64,000 nt of DNA. It comes from Metapseudomonas sp043392685. Its GTDB lineage: Bacteria; Pseudomonadota; Gammaproteobacteria; Pseudomonadales; Pseudomonadaceae. Where the stretch lies: NCBI GenBank assembly GCA_043392685.1, contig JBHZGM010000020.1; one strand, 5' to 3'. The number at the start of each line of letters is the position of its first letter. The stretch's first letter is position 1. The position numbers were made by a program, and so were the translations under genes. Of this stretch, positions 35,501-44,152 are shown one piece after another. A model generated the notes under the pieces. The model was not told where the DNA came from and did not search any database. It saw only the letters and a list, made by a program, of their open reading frames with translations.

Positions 35501-38500
35501 CAGCTCAGCGCCCCGCTCTGCCTCGAAGTCCAGCGCTTCGAAGGTTTCGGACTCGGCCAGCGGCTGCACCACGGCGGCCGACAGGCTCTGCGCACCGCCC
35601 TGGCGGAAGCCACGGATGTCCTGGATCAATTGCAGCGGATCGGACAGGGCACGGCGTGCCTGGAGCTGCTCCACCAGAGAGGCCAGGCAGTCATGGCTGG
35701 CCTGCAGCAGGCCGGCAAGACGCGGTGAATGGCTGTAGCGACGATCCACCAGCCCCTCGTACAGGGACTCCAGTTCGTGGGCGAGATCGCCGATGGGGCG
35801 GATCTCGGCCATGCGCGCACCGCCCTTGAGGGTGTGCAGATCACGTTGCAGGGCCAGCAGCGCCGGGTTATTGCCCGGCTCGCCCAGCCAGCGTTCCAGG
35901 GCCTTGCCCGCGCTGTCGAGGATATCCACCGCCTCTTCGAGGAAGATGGACACCATTTCTTCGTCCAGCGTGGCCGGGACCTGATCCAGCGGCGCAGCCT
36001 CGGGCAGTTCCTCGGGGTCGAAGGACGCCAGTTCGGGCAGTGCATCATCTTCCGGCGCCGGGGGTTCTGCCACCTGTTCCGGCAACGGCGTGCTGTCTTC
36101 AGCGGGCGCCCGGTCGGCGGCATCCGCCTTCAGCGCTTCGATTTCCAGGTCCGGGATGCCGGGCTCCAGCAGCGCCAAGGCCGCCGGGTCGACCACGTCC
36201 TGCAACAGTTCGCGCAGGGCCTGGGCGCGCTCGGGCTGGGGCGTGACCTCCAGCGCGGCGGCCACCTGGTCCATCATGCCGATCAGGGCCTCGTGGGCCG
36301 CTTCGGCTTCGTCGAAGAAGCGCTCGCTAACCGGCAGGCTGCCTTCATCGACGGCGCCATAGACATCCAGCAGGGCCTCGCAGAGTTCTTCGATCTGCGG
36401 CAGCTCGGCCATCTCGGCGCCACGGCCGAGGGTGGCCAGCTCTTCCAGCAGCGCGCCCAGTTCCTGGCGCTCGGCCGGATGCTCGCGCCAGCGGCGCAGC
36501 AAGTCTTCGGCGTCCAGCAGGATATCCATGCCCTCGGCGAGGAACAGGGAGATCATCTGCGGATCGCGGGTCTCGCCCTTGTCGTCGCGGCGCGCGGCGT
36601 TGGCAGCGGCCAGGCGCTCCTGATGCAGCTTGCGGATGCGTTCCAGCAGCGCCTCGGTGCCGGGGACCGGCGCCAGCGGCGTGCTGTCCAGCTGGGCCAC
36701 GCCCTGATGCAGCAGGTCCAGTGCCTCGCGCAGCAGCTCGGCCTCGGACAGGTCGATGCTGAGCAAGTTGGTCTTGTATTCCTTGGTCAGCTTTTCCAGC
36801 GGTGTGGCGATTTCGGCGATGGGCATGATGCCGGCCATGTGCGCACTGCCCTTGAGGGTGTGCAGGGCGCGCTGGAGGTCATCGTTGACCGCCTGGGGCA
36901 ATTCCTGGGCGCAAGCCTTGACGAAGCCGGCGAGGGTTTCCAGGTGCAGCTCCGCCTCGTTGCGGAAGATTTCCAGCAACTGCGGGTCCATGGCCTCACC
37001 GGATTCGGTGATGACAGGAGCATGCAGCTCGCCCGCGGGCTCGACGGCCTGTTCTGAACCCGGGGCTTCAGGTTTTGGGAGGTTCTGCCCCTTGGCCAGG
37101 GCATGGGCCGTGGCGGCCAGCAGGTCGACGTCGTCGCGCTGGCGCTGGGCCTTGGCGGCATACTCCTCGACCAGTGCGGGCAGCAGGTCGACCACGTCCT
37201 GGACCACCTGATACACCGGCTCGTCGGTTTCGATGCTGCGGTCCAGAACACGGTTCAACAGGTTCTCGATCGACCAGGACAGCTCGCCGATGACCAGCGC
37301 ACGGACCATGCGGCCACTGCCCTTGAGGGTGTGGAAGGCGCGGCGCACTTCGCCCAGCGAGTCGCGGTCGTTGCTGTCGGCGCGCCAGCGCGGCAGGTAT
37401 TCGGCCAGGGTTTCCAGCACTTCACCGGCTTCTTCGATGAAGACTTCCTGCAGTTCGTCGTCCACCGGTTCTTCGTCGGCGGGCGGCGGCAGCAGGCTCG
37501 GTGGCACGTCGCGGGCCGGCGGATTGAAGGCCGGGACCGGCGCGGCCATCACTTCGGCAAGGGACAGCGGGCGCTCGGCGGCGGGCTCCACGGCAGGTTC
37601 TTCCAGCGGCGCACTGGGCAGTTCCACCTCGGGCAGGCCTAGCTCGGCGAGGGCGGCTTCGTCCCACTCCAGCGGCGCCGGCAGGTCTTCCAGATTCAGG
37701 GAGTCCAGCTCAGCCACCGGCTCGGCGCCGGGCAGGCTGTCCAGCTCATCGAAATCCAGGCTCGGCAGCGCTTCGAAGCTCTCCAGCGGCATGTCCAGCG
37801 CCGGCGGATCGCCCGGCAGGGCAGGCGGCCGTTCTTCCAGGTCGGCCAGGTCGAAGCTCGGCAGCGGTTGGCCTTCGTCGAACTCCAGCGGCTCGTCGAG
37901 GCCGAGGTCCAGCAGTTCGTCCTCCCCGGCGACCGGTATTTCGGCTTCGATGGGCAGGCTTTCCAGTTCGTCCAGATCGAGGCTGGGCAGGGCTTCGCCT
38001 GCCGGCAGCAAGCTGGGCTCCGGCTCCAGGGAGACGATGGCCTCTGGGTTGGCTGGGGCAGGCGCGCTAGCAAGGTCCGCCGCGTCGACGGTCAGTTCGT
38101 CCAGGCTCCAGGCTTCTTCCTCGGCCAGGGGGGCAGCCGTTTCAGTCGGTTCCAGCGGCATGTCCAGGCTGAGGTCGAGGCTTTCGGCAGCCGACTCGGT
38201 TTCCAGTTCGCCCAGGTTCCAGTTGTCGTCGGAAACCAGCAGTTCGCTCTCGACAGCCGGGGACACAGGGGATTCGGTCAGCTCCAGCGGCGCGTCCAGG
38301 CTGAGGTCGAGGCTTTCGGCAGCCGACTCGGTTTCCAGTTCGCCCAGGTTCCAGTTGTCGTCGGAAACCAGCAGTTCGCCCTCGACAGCCGGGGCCACGG
38401 GGGATTCGGTCAGCTCCAGCGGCGCGTCCAGGCTGAGGTCGAGGCTTTCGGCAGCCGGCTCGTTTTCCAGCTCGCCCAGGCTCCAGTTGTCGTCGGAGAC

Positions 38501-40435
38501 CAGCAGCTCGCTCTCGGCGACCGGCACTTCGGCGGCCGGGGCCGGTTCGAGCGGTGCCTGCAGGTCAAGGCCGTCCTCCGCCAATTCGAAGTCGGTGGCC
38601 TGGGGCATGACGGCTTCCGGCTCATCTTCCGGGTCCAGGTGCTGGTGCAGTTCCGACTCTTCGGCGGCCAGCACTTCGATTTCCTGCAGCGGATCGGCCA
38701 GGGGCGCCGGGGCTTCTTCCTCTTCCACGCGGTCAAGGATGGAAGGCTTCTCCTGCAGCGGATACCCCAGGGCGGCGAGGCTTTCCTCGGCCACGTCGAG
38801 GATCAGGTCGCCCTGGGCGGCATGATCCTCGGACAGGCGTTCGAGGTAGTACTCGACGCTGGTAATGGCGTCGGCCAGGGTGTCCAGGCTCTGCCAGTTG
38901 GGCACGGCCTTGCGCGCCAGCAGTTGTTCGAGGATGTAGCGGTTGCAGGCTTCCAGCAGGGCGGCGGCGCGCGGCAGCGGGATCATCGCCATGCCGCCGC
39001 GGGCCTGGGTCAGCAGCTCCGGCACACGGGCCAGGTGCTCGTGGTTCCACTGCGAAGCGATGAACTCGATGATGGCGTCCTTGGCCTGCTCCAGGCCATT
39101 GCGCGCCTCCTTGATCACCAACTGGTGGATCTGCGCCACGTCGGTGGTGGGCAGATGGTTTTCTTCCGTCGTGCCCTGCTCCGCCGGGCCGACCATGCCG
39201 GCCAGGGTGGCTTCGACGTAGAGCAATGCACCGGCCACATCCATCAGCACCGCATCGCTGGGATCACGCTGCCCCAGGGAGAGGCCGTGGATGACGTCGA
39301 TCTGGTCAAGGATCACCCGGCGCGGCTGGCCGAAGCCGAGCACCGCCAGCGTGTCGGCGATCTGCTTGAGCGGCGGCAGCAGGGAATCCAGTTCGGCGAT
39401 GCCGGAGCGGTCGCTGCGCACGAACAGGTCGAGGCTGTCCTTGACCCGCACCAGCTCTTCACAGAGGGCGGTGACCACCGAGCGCATGGCGTCGCGGTCG
39501 GGACCGGCGAGACGGGCACGCTCCTCGTCCACCACCGTGGTGTCGGGCAGGGCCTCGTCGAGGCGATAGCGTTCTTTCAGGGCGCGGATGCGCGGCGACT
39601 GGGCCGGGGCCTTGGCGATATAGAACAGCAGATTCTTCACCAGCTCTTCCGGGGCCGCCTGGTTGAAACCGTCGGCGCCCTCGTCGAGCAGGCGCTTGAG
39701 TTCCTTGTCGACCTGGCGCAGCAGGTTGCGCACCGAGGAACCATTGACCACGGAACCATTGGCCAGGCCTTCCACCAGGCCGGAGGCGATCTGCCAGAGC
39801 GGGCCGAGCGGCGCGTCCTGGCAGAGGGATTCGAGACGCGCGAAGACTCGCGCCATGTAGCCCAGGTTGGTGGCCAGGTCCTGGTTGCGGATCACGCCCA
39901 CCAGGGCGGTCTGCAGCATCTGCCGCAGTTTGCGCAGCAGCACCGGCAGGTCGGCGGTCCGCATGCGCGCCAGGGTGTCCACGGACAGCGCCGGCAGCAC
40001 GCCGGAAAGGTCCGGAGCGAACAGGCTGGTTTCCGAGAGCAGGTTGTCGCCGCGGGCAGCGCGCAGGTCGTTCAGCAGCGGCAGCAGGACCATTGGCAGG
40101 TCGCGGCGGGCACTCTGGATGCGGTCCAGGTAGGGCGGCAGTTGCAGGATGGCCTGCATCAGCACTTCCTGGGCTTCGCCGCGGTTGGCCGCACGGCCTT
40201 CCATCAGGGCTTGGGCAAGGCGCTCCATTTCTTCGGCGAGCAGGGCCGCGCCATAGAACTCGACCATCTGCAGCGTGCCCTGGACCTGATGGATATAGGT
40301 CAGGCAGAAACGCATGCGCGTCGGGTCCTGGGGGTTCTCGACGAAGTCCTCCAGGGCTTGCCGCGCCTGCTTCAGGGTTTCCGCGATTTCGCCCTTGACC
40401 CACTCGAGGGCGACGTAGTCGTGCCGATCAGTCAT
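32558..40435 (-). CDS. chpA: Giant hybrid histidine kinase ChpA of the Pil-Chp system
   Basis: 2625 residues, longer than the roughly 2470 of P. aeruginosa ChpA. Histidine phosphotransfer sites: H49 (IHQVQGTLQMV), H1035 (FHTLKGSGRMV), H1192 (LHTLKGSAHMAG), H1534 and H1742 (LHTLKGGARMAEI), H1890 (LHTLKGGARLSG). A degenerate site near 1330 reads LATLGRGAEMAE. Then follow the CheA dimerisation and ATPase domains (NAVDHGIES, LADDGAGIKF, GRGVGMDVVHSEV), a CheW-like domain and a C-terminal receiver (MLLDIEMPRMDGF, near 2555). An acidic linker at about 580-1000 holds three 44-residue repeats. It signals through PilG and PilH to control type IV pili and cAMP. Confidence 0.96.
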   Translation of the reverse strand: MTDRHDYVALEWVKGEIAETLKQARQALEDFVENPQDPTRMRFCLTYIHQVQGTLQMVEFYGAALLAEEMERLAQALMEGRAANRGEAQEVLMQAILQLPPYLDRIQSARRDLPMVLLPLLNDLRAARGDNLLSETSLFAPDLSGVLPALSVDTLARMRTADLPVLLRKLRQMLQTALVGVIRNQDLATNLGYMARVFARLESLCQDAPLGPLWQIASGLVEGLANGSVVNGSSVRNLLRQVDKELKRLLDEGADGFNQAAPEELVKNLLFYIAKAPAQSPRIRALKERYRLDEALPDTTVVDEERARLAGPDRDAMRSVVTALCEELVRVKDSLDLFVRSDRSGIAELDSLLPPLKQIADTLAVLGFGQPRRVILDQIDVIHGLSLGQRDPSDAVLMDVAGALLYVEATLAGMVGPAEQGTTEENHLPTTDVAQIHQLVIKEARNGLEQAKDAIIEFIASQWNHEHLARVPELLTQARGGMAMIPLPRAAALLEACNRYILEQLLARKAVPNWQSLDTLADAITSVEYYLERLSEDHAAQGDLILDVAEESLAALGYPLQEKPSILDRVEEEEAPAPLADPLQEIEVLAAEESELHQHLDPEDEPEAVMPQATDFELAEDGLDLQAPLEPAPAAEVPVAESELLVSDDNWSLGELENEPAAESLDLSLDAPLELTESPVAPAVEGELLVSDDNWNLGELETESAAESLDLSLDAPLELTESPVSPAVESELLVSDDNWNLGELETESAAESLDLSLDMPLEPTETAAPLAEEEAWSLDELTVDAADLASAPAPANPEAIVSLEPEPSLLPAGEALPSLDLDELESLPIEAEIPVAGEDELLDLGLDEPLEFDEGQPLPSFDLADLEERPPALPGDPPALDMPLESFEALPSLDFDELDSLPGAEPVAELDSLNLEDLPAPLEWDEAALAELGLPEVELPSAPLEEPAVEPAAERPLSLAEVMAAPVPAFNPPARDVPPSLLPPPADEEPVDDELQEVFIEEAGEVLETLAEYLPRWRADSNDRDSLGEVRRAFHTLKGSGRMVRALVIGELSWSIENLLNRVLDRSIETDEPVYQVVQDVVDLLPALVEEYAAKAQRQRDDVDLLAATAHALAKGQNLPKPEAPGSEQAVEPAGELHAPVITESGEAMDPQLLEIFRNEAELHLETLAGFVKACAQELPQAVNDDLQRALHTLKGSAHMAGIMPIAEIATPLEKLTKEYKTNLLSIDLSEAELLREALDLLHQGVAQLDSTPLAPVPGTEALLERIRKLHQERLAAANAARRDDKGETRDPQMISLFLAEGMDILLDAEDLLRRWREHPAERQELGALLEELATLGRGAEMAELPQIEELCEALLDVYGAVDEGSLPVSERFFDEAEAAHEALIGMMDQVAAALEVTPQPERAQALRELLQDVVDPAALALLEPGIPDLEIEALKADAADRAPAEDSTPLPEQVAEPPAPEDDALPELASFDPEELPEAAPLDQVPATLDEEMVSIFLEEAVDILDSAGKALERWLGEPGNNPALLALQRDLHTLKGGARMAEIRPIGDLAHELESLYEGLVDRRYSHSPRLAGLLQASHDCLASLVEQLQARRALSDPLQLIQDIRGFRQGGAQSLSAAVVQPLAESETFEALDFEAERGAELGESPDAANDAQAEEDDEVLTELVADVPEAERPAIRAAEEPAAYAVPQAFDGDQDPELVEIFLEEGFDILDSAGAALQRWMEEPDNSLEVEALQRDLHTLKGGARMAEIGPIGDLAHELEFLYEGLCAGRLRASPALFGLLQACQDRLSEMLDAVRARRPLPDGQALIEAIRQWRANPGEQLSVPTAVHLQPAAEDEPEAVAEADILDIFLEEADDLLESMEVAIGRWEEARDDSAQVDELLRVLHTLKGGARLSGQKRLGDLTHDLEQHLIEAQQQGAPWPESLFLDVQSGYEGLQAELEELRQQLDRSLAEELPAPDPAPRQPAPPQLAAPIVAASAQPVVAGQERVLPFVQRAREAAQEAAARRAPQELVKVPAELLEGLVNLAGETSIFRGRVEQQVSDFSFTLNEMEATIERVRDQLRRLDTETQAQILSRYQAEAERAGYEDFDPLEMDRHSQLQQLSRALFESASDLLDLKETLAAKNRDAETLLLQQARVNTELQEGLMRTRMVPFDRLVPRLRRIVRQVASELDKQVEFVVGNAEGEMDRTVLERMVAPLEHMLRNAVDHGIESAEARRAAGKPPVGTIRLNLSREGGDIVLTLADDGAGIKFEAVRRKAIERGMMDAESDLSDHEVLQFILEPGFSTADKVTQISGRGVGMDVVHSEVKQLGGTMSIDSTPGEGSRFLIRLPFTVSVNRALMVLSGEDLYAIPLNTIEGIVRVSPYELETYYQPDGPRFEYAGQNYELKYLGDLLDNGQHPKLVGQSLPLPVILVRSSEHAVAVQVDALVGSREIVVKSLGAQFAGVHGISGATILGDGRVVVILDLLATIRTRHAHLVQPLPRPASVNLLPVEVEVERPPLVMVVDDSVTVRKVTSRLLERNGMNVLTAKDGVDAIALLQEQRPDIMLLDIEMPRMDGFEVATLVRHDERLKDLPIIMITSRTGEKHRERAMAIGVNDYLGKPYQESLLLETIQHLVKRT
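38130..38526 (-). repeat. Three tandem 132-bp repeats inside chpA
   Basis: Equivalent points recur at 38241, 38373 and 38505, exactly 132 bases apart. Each copy encodes 44 residues (ELLVSDDNWNLGELETESAA continuing to about TESPV). The middle and lower copies are almost identical at DNA level, including silent positions, which points to a recent duplication. The repeats lie in the acidic linker around residues 643-774. Confidence 0.92.
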
Positions 40436-40444
40436 AGCCGTCTG

Positions 40445-41326
40445 CTATCCCTTCCGGGTGAATGCCAGAACCTGTTCATTGGGCACCGGATCGAGATCCG
40501 GGTGCTGCCACCCCACCACTTCGCCGACACCCAGCACCATCAGGCCTCCCGGCGCCAGGCGCTCGGCCAGGCGGTTGAGGATTTCCCGGCGCCGCCAACG
40601 GCGGAAGTAGATCAACAGGTTCTGACAGAAGATTACGTCCATGCCGGATATTGGCGCCTTCGCCAGTTCCAGCACATTGAGCCGTGCGCAGCACACCCGT
40701 GCGGCCAGGCTCGGCACTATCTTGTAACGGCCATCGTCCTGGACCTGGAAATAACGCTCGACGAGCGCCGCTTCCAGTTGTTCCAGGCGTCGTGCGCCAT
40801 AGCGGCCCTCGCGGGCCTTGGCCAGGGCGCTGAGGCTGATGTCGGTGCCGGTCACGCCGAAGTAGTCCGGTCGTTCTGTACCGCCGAGGGCCTCGGCTGC
40901 CAGCATGGCCAGGGAATAAGGTTCTTCGCCGCTGGAGCAACCCACGCTCCAGATTTCCAGGGGCCGGGCAAGGCCTGCCTCGATACGCCCCCGCAGGTAA
41001 TCGGAGAGCAGCTCGAAGGACGCCGGGTGACGGAAGAAACGGGTTTCCTGGACAGTCAGCCGATCCAGCAGGGTCGACCACTCCACCGCGCCACGCGGTC
41101 CATCGGTGACCTGGCGGTAGTAGCTGGCGTAGTCCTGCACCCCCAGTTCACGCATGCGCGAGCTGAGATTGGCCTGGAGGAAGGCGCGGCGCTGGTCGCT
41201 GACCACCACACCGGTGCGCTCCTCCAGCAACTTCCGCCAGTCATGGAATTCCGCTGTCGTCATGTCGGCCAGGGGTTTCAAGGCCCAGACGCCGCCTGGC
41301 TGCATGCTGTCGTGCCCTTGATTCAT
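40445..41326 (-). CDS. pilK: Chemoreceptor methyltransferase PilK (CheR family)
   Basis: 293 residues. CheR family: N-terminal helical domain (MTTAEFHDWRKLLEERTGVV), the RxxR-type VQETRFFRHPASFELL, and the SAM site IWSVGCSSGEEPYSLAML. The late segment GMDVIFCQNLLIYFRRWRR is also typical. It methylates the cytoplasmic glutamates of PilJ using SAM. It lies between pilJ and chpA, 9 bases upstream of chpA. Confidence 0.94.
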   Translation of the reverse strand: MNQGHDSMQPGGVWALKPLADMTTAEFHDWRKLLEERTGVVVSDQRRAFLQANLSSRMRELGVQDYASYYRQVTDGPRGAVEWSTLLDRLTVQETRFFRHPASFELLSDYLRGRIEAGLARPLEIWSVGCSSGEEPYSLAMLAAEALGGTERPDYFGVTGTDISLSALAKAREGRYGARRLEQLEAALVERYFQVQDDGRYKIVPSLAARVCCARLNVLELAKAPISGMDVIFCQNLLIYFRRWRRREILNRLAERLAPGGLMVLGVGEVVGWQHPDLDPVPNEQVLAFTRKG

Positions 41327-41367
41327 GGCCGTCGTGCCGCGGCCTCAGGCCGCGGCGCCTCCCCTGC

Positions 41368-43416
41368 TCAGGCTATGTCCTGCGCTTCCGGCAGCTTGAA
41401 GCCGGAAACCGACTTGCGCATCTCGCTCGCCATCTTCGCCAGGTTGCCGATGCTCTTCGCGGTAGCGGTGGTACCAGCGGAGGTCTGCGAGGTGATCTCC
41501 TGGATCACGTTCATGGTGTTGGAGATATGGCCAGCGGAGGACGCTTGCTGACGAGCGGCGTTGGAAATGTTCTGGATAAGGGCCGCGAGGGTCTTGGATA
41601 CCTTCTCGATCTCTTCCAGGGCCACACCGGCGTCCTGGGCCAGGCGGGCACCACGGACCACTTCGGAGGTGGTCTGCTCCATGGAGATGACCGCTTCGTT
41701 GGTGTCGGTCTGGATGGTCTTCACCAGCGCCTCGATCTGCTTGGTCGCGGCGGAGGAACGTTCCGCGAGGCGCTGTACTTCGTCCGCTACCACGGCGAAG
41801 CCGCGGCCCGCGTCGCCGGCCATGGACGCCTGGATCGCGGCGTTCAGTGCAAGGATGTTGGTCTGGTCGGCGATGTCGTTGATCAGGCTGACGATGTCGC
41901 CGATCTCCTGGGACGATTCACCGAGGCGTTTGATCCGCTTCGAGGTGTCCTGGATCTGCTCACGGATGTTGTCCATGCCGGTGATGGTGTTGTGCACCAC
42001 TTCGTTGCCCTTGTTGGCGATGGCTACGGAACGTTCCGCTACCGCCGAGGACTCGGAGGCGTTCGCCGATACCTGGTCAATGGACACGGCCATCTCGTTG
42101 ATCGCGGCGGAGGCGCCGGCGATTTCCTGGGCCTGGTGCTCGGAAGCCTCGGCCAGGTGCATCGCGGTGGCCTGGGTTTCCTGGGCGGCGGCGGCCACCT
42201 GCACGGCGGTCAGGTTGATGGTTTCCACCAGCTCGCGGAGCTGGTCGATGGAGTAGTTGATGGAGTCGGCGATCGCACCGGTGAAGTCCTCGGTCACGGT
42301 CGCGGCTACCGTCAGGTCACCGTCGGCGAGGTCGGCGATTTCGTCCAGCAGTCGCAGAATCGCGGCCTGGTTACGTTCGTTCTTCGCGGCGGTCTCGGCC
42401 AGTCGGTTGCGAGTGCTCTGTACCATCACCAGGCCGATGAGGATGATCGAGCCCAGGGCGAACACGCCCAGCACGTAGCCGGCGAAGGTGTTCAGGCCAC
42501 GGCCGGCGGCCAGGTTCTCGAAGCCGGTGGTCAGGGCGGAGGCCTTGTCCAGCAGGGTCTGGGAGCCGGAGAAAATGGTGTTGGCTGATTCGCGGACCTG
42601 GAAGAGTTCGGGCGAGGTTTCGAGGATCTCGTCCACCGAGCCGGATACGAACTCGAAGAGTTCGGAAATCTCCTGCAGCCGCTCGAGGGCCTCGGTGTTG
42701 GTGACCTTGGAGATCTCCATCGCCGCGTTGCCTTCGATCATGGCGTTCAGTACGCGGCCGAACAGGCTGGCGTCGCGGCCAAACATGTCGGCGGCCTGAA
42801 CCGAGTCGTCGTCACCGGCCAGCACCTTGTTCACCGAGCCGAGGATACGTTCGGCCAGCAGCGACTGGCGCTGGGCCACGGAAACCTGGCTGGCGGGGGC
42901 ACCGCTTTCGAGGAGGATGTCCACGACTTCCTCGTACTCGACCTGGAGCTGCGGAATGGTTTCGGCCAGGGTGGCGGCTACCTGGTGCAGCGAGAGTACG
43001 GTCTGCTCGCTGGCCAGAATGGCGTCGGCGTTCTTGCGCAGGCTGTCCCAGTCCTTCTGCACCACATCCATCTCGTCCTTCACGGCGACGGGAGCGGCAG
43101 GCAGGCCGGTGGCGGCGTCGCCCTGTTGCAGGAAGTTCCAGCGCTTCTCGAAGTCGTTGCGCGCGTCTTTCAGCAAGGCGAAGGCTTCGGCCTTGCCCGC
43201 GGCGGCTTCACTGGAGTTCTTGGCGATACGCTGGGACAGCACGCGCAGTTCACCGGCGTGGCTGATGTATTCCTTGTCGTAGTTCGCCTGGGTGTTGAGG
43301 TACGCGAAGTTCGCGAACAAGAGCACGATGGCGACGATCAGGACCACGAAGAGTCCGGCGATCAGCGACGTGCTGCGCACCCCGGAAAACAGATTGCCTG
43401 CGTTAAGTCTTTTCAT
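41368..43416 (-). CDS. pilJ: Pilus-sensing chemoreceptor PilJ
   Basis: 682 residues from the ATG at 43416, the exact length of P. aeruginosa PilJ; the longer open frame upstream is not used. TM1 is at about 17-38 (LIAGLFVVLIVAIVLLFANF), followed by two PilJ-type periplasmic domains (GELRVLSQRIAKNSSEAA and, later, VSVAQRQSLLAERILGSVNK). TM2 is at about 310-330, then a HAMP-like region and a signalling domain with the tip DQTNILALNAAIQASMAGDA. It detects pilus retraction and surface contact, and passes it through PilI to ChpA. Confidence 0.97.
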   Translation of the reverse strand: MKRLNAGNLFSGVRSTSLIAGLFVVLIVAIVLLFANFAYLNTQANYDKEYISHAGELRVLSQRIAKNSSEAAAGKAEAFALLKDARNDFEKRWNFLQQGDAATGLPAAPVAVKDEMDVVQKDWDSLRKNADAILASEQTVLSLHQVAATLAETIPQLQVEYEEVVDILLESGAPASQVSVAQRQSLLAERILGSVNKVLAGDDDSVQAADMFGRDASLFGRVLNAMIEGNAAMEISKVTNTEALERLQEISELFEFVSGSVDEILETSPELFQVRESANTIFSGSQTLLDKASALTTGFENLAAGRGLNTFAGYVLGVFALGSIILIGLVMVQSTRNRLAETAAKNERNQAAILRLLDEIADLADGDLTVAATVTEDFTGAIADSINYSIDQLRELVETINLTAVQVAAAAQETQATAMHLAEASEHQAQEIAGASAAINEMAVSIDQVSANASESSAVAERSVAIANKGNEVVHNTITGMDNIREQIQDTSKRIKRLGESSQEIGDIVSLINDIADQTNILALNAAIQASMAGDAGRGFAVVADEVQRLAERSSAATKQIEALVKTIQTDTNEAVISMEQTTSEVVRGARLAQDAGVALEEIEKVSKTLAALIQNISNAARQQASSAGHISNTMNVIQEITSQTSAGTTATAKSIGNLAKMASEMRKSVSGFKLPEAQDIA

Positions 43417-43465
43417 TATCGGGCCCCCGCCTGGACCAACCACTTGATTCCCATGTAACGCCAAA

Positions 43466-43484
43466 GGGCCGGCAAAGCCGGCCC
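43466..43484 (-). other. Intercistronic hairpin between pilI and pilJ
   Basis: Perfect 8-bp stem GGGCCGGC with GCCGGCCC and a 3-base loop, in the 137-base gap inside the minus-strand pil operon. CCTTTGG follows on the minus strand, so termination would be partial at best. It could be a processing or stability element. Confidence 0.5.
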
Positions 43485-43553
43485 GACCTTGAAGCCCCGG
43501 CCGGAGACTCTGCCCCGGTGGCCGGTACGGAGCGCCAGGCGCCCCGCGTCGAA

Positions 43554-44090
43554 CTAGACCGCCACCTCGATGAACGCCTGGTGCTGCGCGAGCGCGTGCG
43601 GGCTGAACACCAGCCAGGGTTGCTCGCGATGGAAAACGCCATGAATGAACGGCTGGATGCTGGCCTCCAGCGGAGGAAGCGTCTCGCTGAAGGCGTCCAC
43701 CAGGAAATGCTGCATGCCGAAGACTTCGTCGACGATCAGCCCGGCGAAGATCTCCTGGTAGTCCACCACCAGCACCCGGCGCTGCTTGCGCAACGGCGAA
43801 AGCTCGCTGCCGAAGAAGCCGCACAGGTCCATGACCGGCAACAGGCGGCCACGCACGTTGGCAACGCCCTTGACCCAGCTCTTCACCCCGGGGAGCGAGG
43901 TATAACGCGGCTCGTGCAGCACTTCGCTGACCTCGCCCATGGGCGCCACGAACAGGCGCTCGCCCATGCGGAAGCCGATGCCGCTCCAGCTCTGCACCAC
44001 CTGCTGTTGCGCAGGCAGGCCAGCCGCCAGCGCACGACAGCGCTGGTCGATCTCGAAGAGGAGCTGGAAGGGAGTCTGCGAATCCGACAT
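43554..44090 (-). CDS. pilI: CheW-like adaptor PilI
   Basis: 178 residues. One CheW domain: GIGFRMGERLFVAPMGEVSE, then SWVKGVANVRGRLLPVMDL and VLVVDYQEIFAGLIVDEVFG. It couples PilJ to the ChpA kinase. The family length and the position between pilH and pilJ leave little doubt. The start follows an AAGG-containing stretch with slightly long spacing. Confidence 0.95.
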   Translation of the reverse strand: MSDSQTPFQLLFEIDQRCRALAAGLPAQQQVVQSWSGIGFRMGERLFVAPMGEVSEVLHEPRYTSLPGVKSWVKGVANVRGRLLPVMDLCGFFGSELSPLRKQRRVLVVDYQEIFAGLIVDEVFGMQHFLVDAFSETLPPLEASIQPFIHGVFHREQPWLVFSPHALAQHQAFIEVAV

Positions 44091-44152
44091 GGCGACCGGC
44101 CTTGGCCTACTTCTGATTTCTAATAGTTATGTTTCGGGAAGCGGCGCGGCAA

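Noticed and set aside
38130..38526. The 132-base tandem repeats as a CRISPR-like array
   Set aside because: Repeats are contiguous, in frame and coding, with no unique spacers and no cas genes.
33080..41551. Very long open frames antisense to chpA, pilK and pilJ (882, 442, 530 and 1227 codons)
   Set aside because: Composition shadows of the ChpA coding strand with no domain; repeated segments simply mirror the ChpA repeats.
42985..43458. Plus-strand open frame opposite pilJ and the extended pilJ start at 43824
   Set aside because: The pilJ start at 43416 gives exactly the family length; the longer frame covers pilI coding sequence and the intercistronic hairpin.
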